From Paraspadella gotoi (Eukaryota > Chaetognatha), in contig CM119270.1 of assembly GCA_051294375.1 (NCBI GenBank), positions 8,853,213-8,917,212 on the forward strand: a stretch of DNA of 64,000 nt, given 5' to 3'. Shown here in pieces: positions 51,678-64,000 of the stretch. The notes beneath the pieces are model-generated. The model did no database searches and was not told the DNA's origin. It worked only from the letters and a program-made list of their open reading frames with translations. Positions within the stretch are counted from its first letter, which is position 1; every line of letters begins with the position of its first letter. The position numbers and the translations under genes were made by a program.

Positions 51678-64000
<12,323 letters not shown>

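Overview
The window is nuclear DNA from an invertebrate metazoan that I cannot place in a phylum. The evidence is multi-exon genes with GT-AG introns, single copies of conserved animal genes (an ASK-type MAP3K, MFSD12, SARM1, IMPDH and a peptide-type GPCR), retroelements of the Penelope and non-LTR classes, tRNA-derived SINE-like repeats, and very abundant (GA)n/(CT)n microsatellites. Exons stand out as GC-rich blocks in AT-rich introns. I built gene models by joining exons whose splice sites and reading phases agree and whose products match known families.

Layout. 1-12,776 (minus): apoptosis signal-regulating kinase (MAP3K5/15, nematode NSY-1), 21 exons, C-terminus cut by the left edge. 16,461-19,920 (minus): MFSD12-like major facilitator transporter, 9 exons. 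21,559-22,265 (minus): two coding-like exons of an unidentified gene. 22,542-27,473 (plus): unidentified, highly charged, roughly 845-residue protein. 27.5-31.5 kb: a Penelope-like element (GIY-YIG end) sitting inside a decayed non-LTR retrotransposon. 32,641-32,738: first exon of IMP dehydrogenase. 35,950-38,617 (plus): four-exon rhodopsin-type GPCR. 40,930-42,768 (plus): protein with repeated basophilic kinase sites. 44,976-50,695 (plus): SARM1 (ARM-SAM-SAM-TIR) with several single-base frameshifts. 51,678-62,688 (plus): the rest of IMPDH, with its middle exons present twice.

Two points deserve most attention. First, orthologues of SARM1 and ASK, which form one signalling cascade in nematodes (TIR-1 to NSY-1 to p38), lie about 32 kb apart here. 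Second, the scaffold is not clean. A 5.7-kb block (51.7-57.5 kb) is an indel-rich near copy of 57.5-62.4 kb, the two are separated by exactly 25 N, and a similar noisy copy follows another 25-N gap at 30.1 kb. IMPDH exon 1 is split from exon 2 by 18.9 kb holding two or three other genes, with (GA)n tracts at both ends. These look like long-read gap filling and a possible misjoin, so apparent duplications, nested genes and frameshifts here should be treated as provisional.
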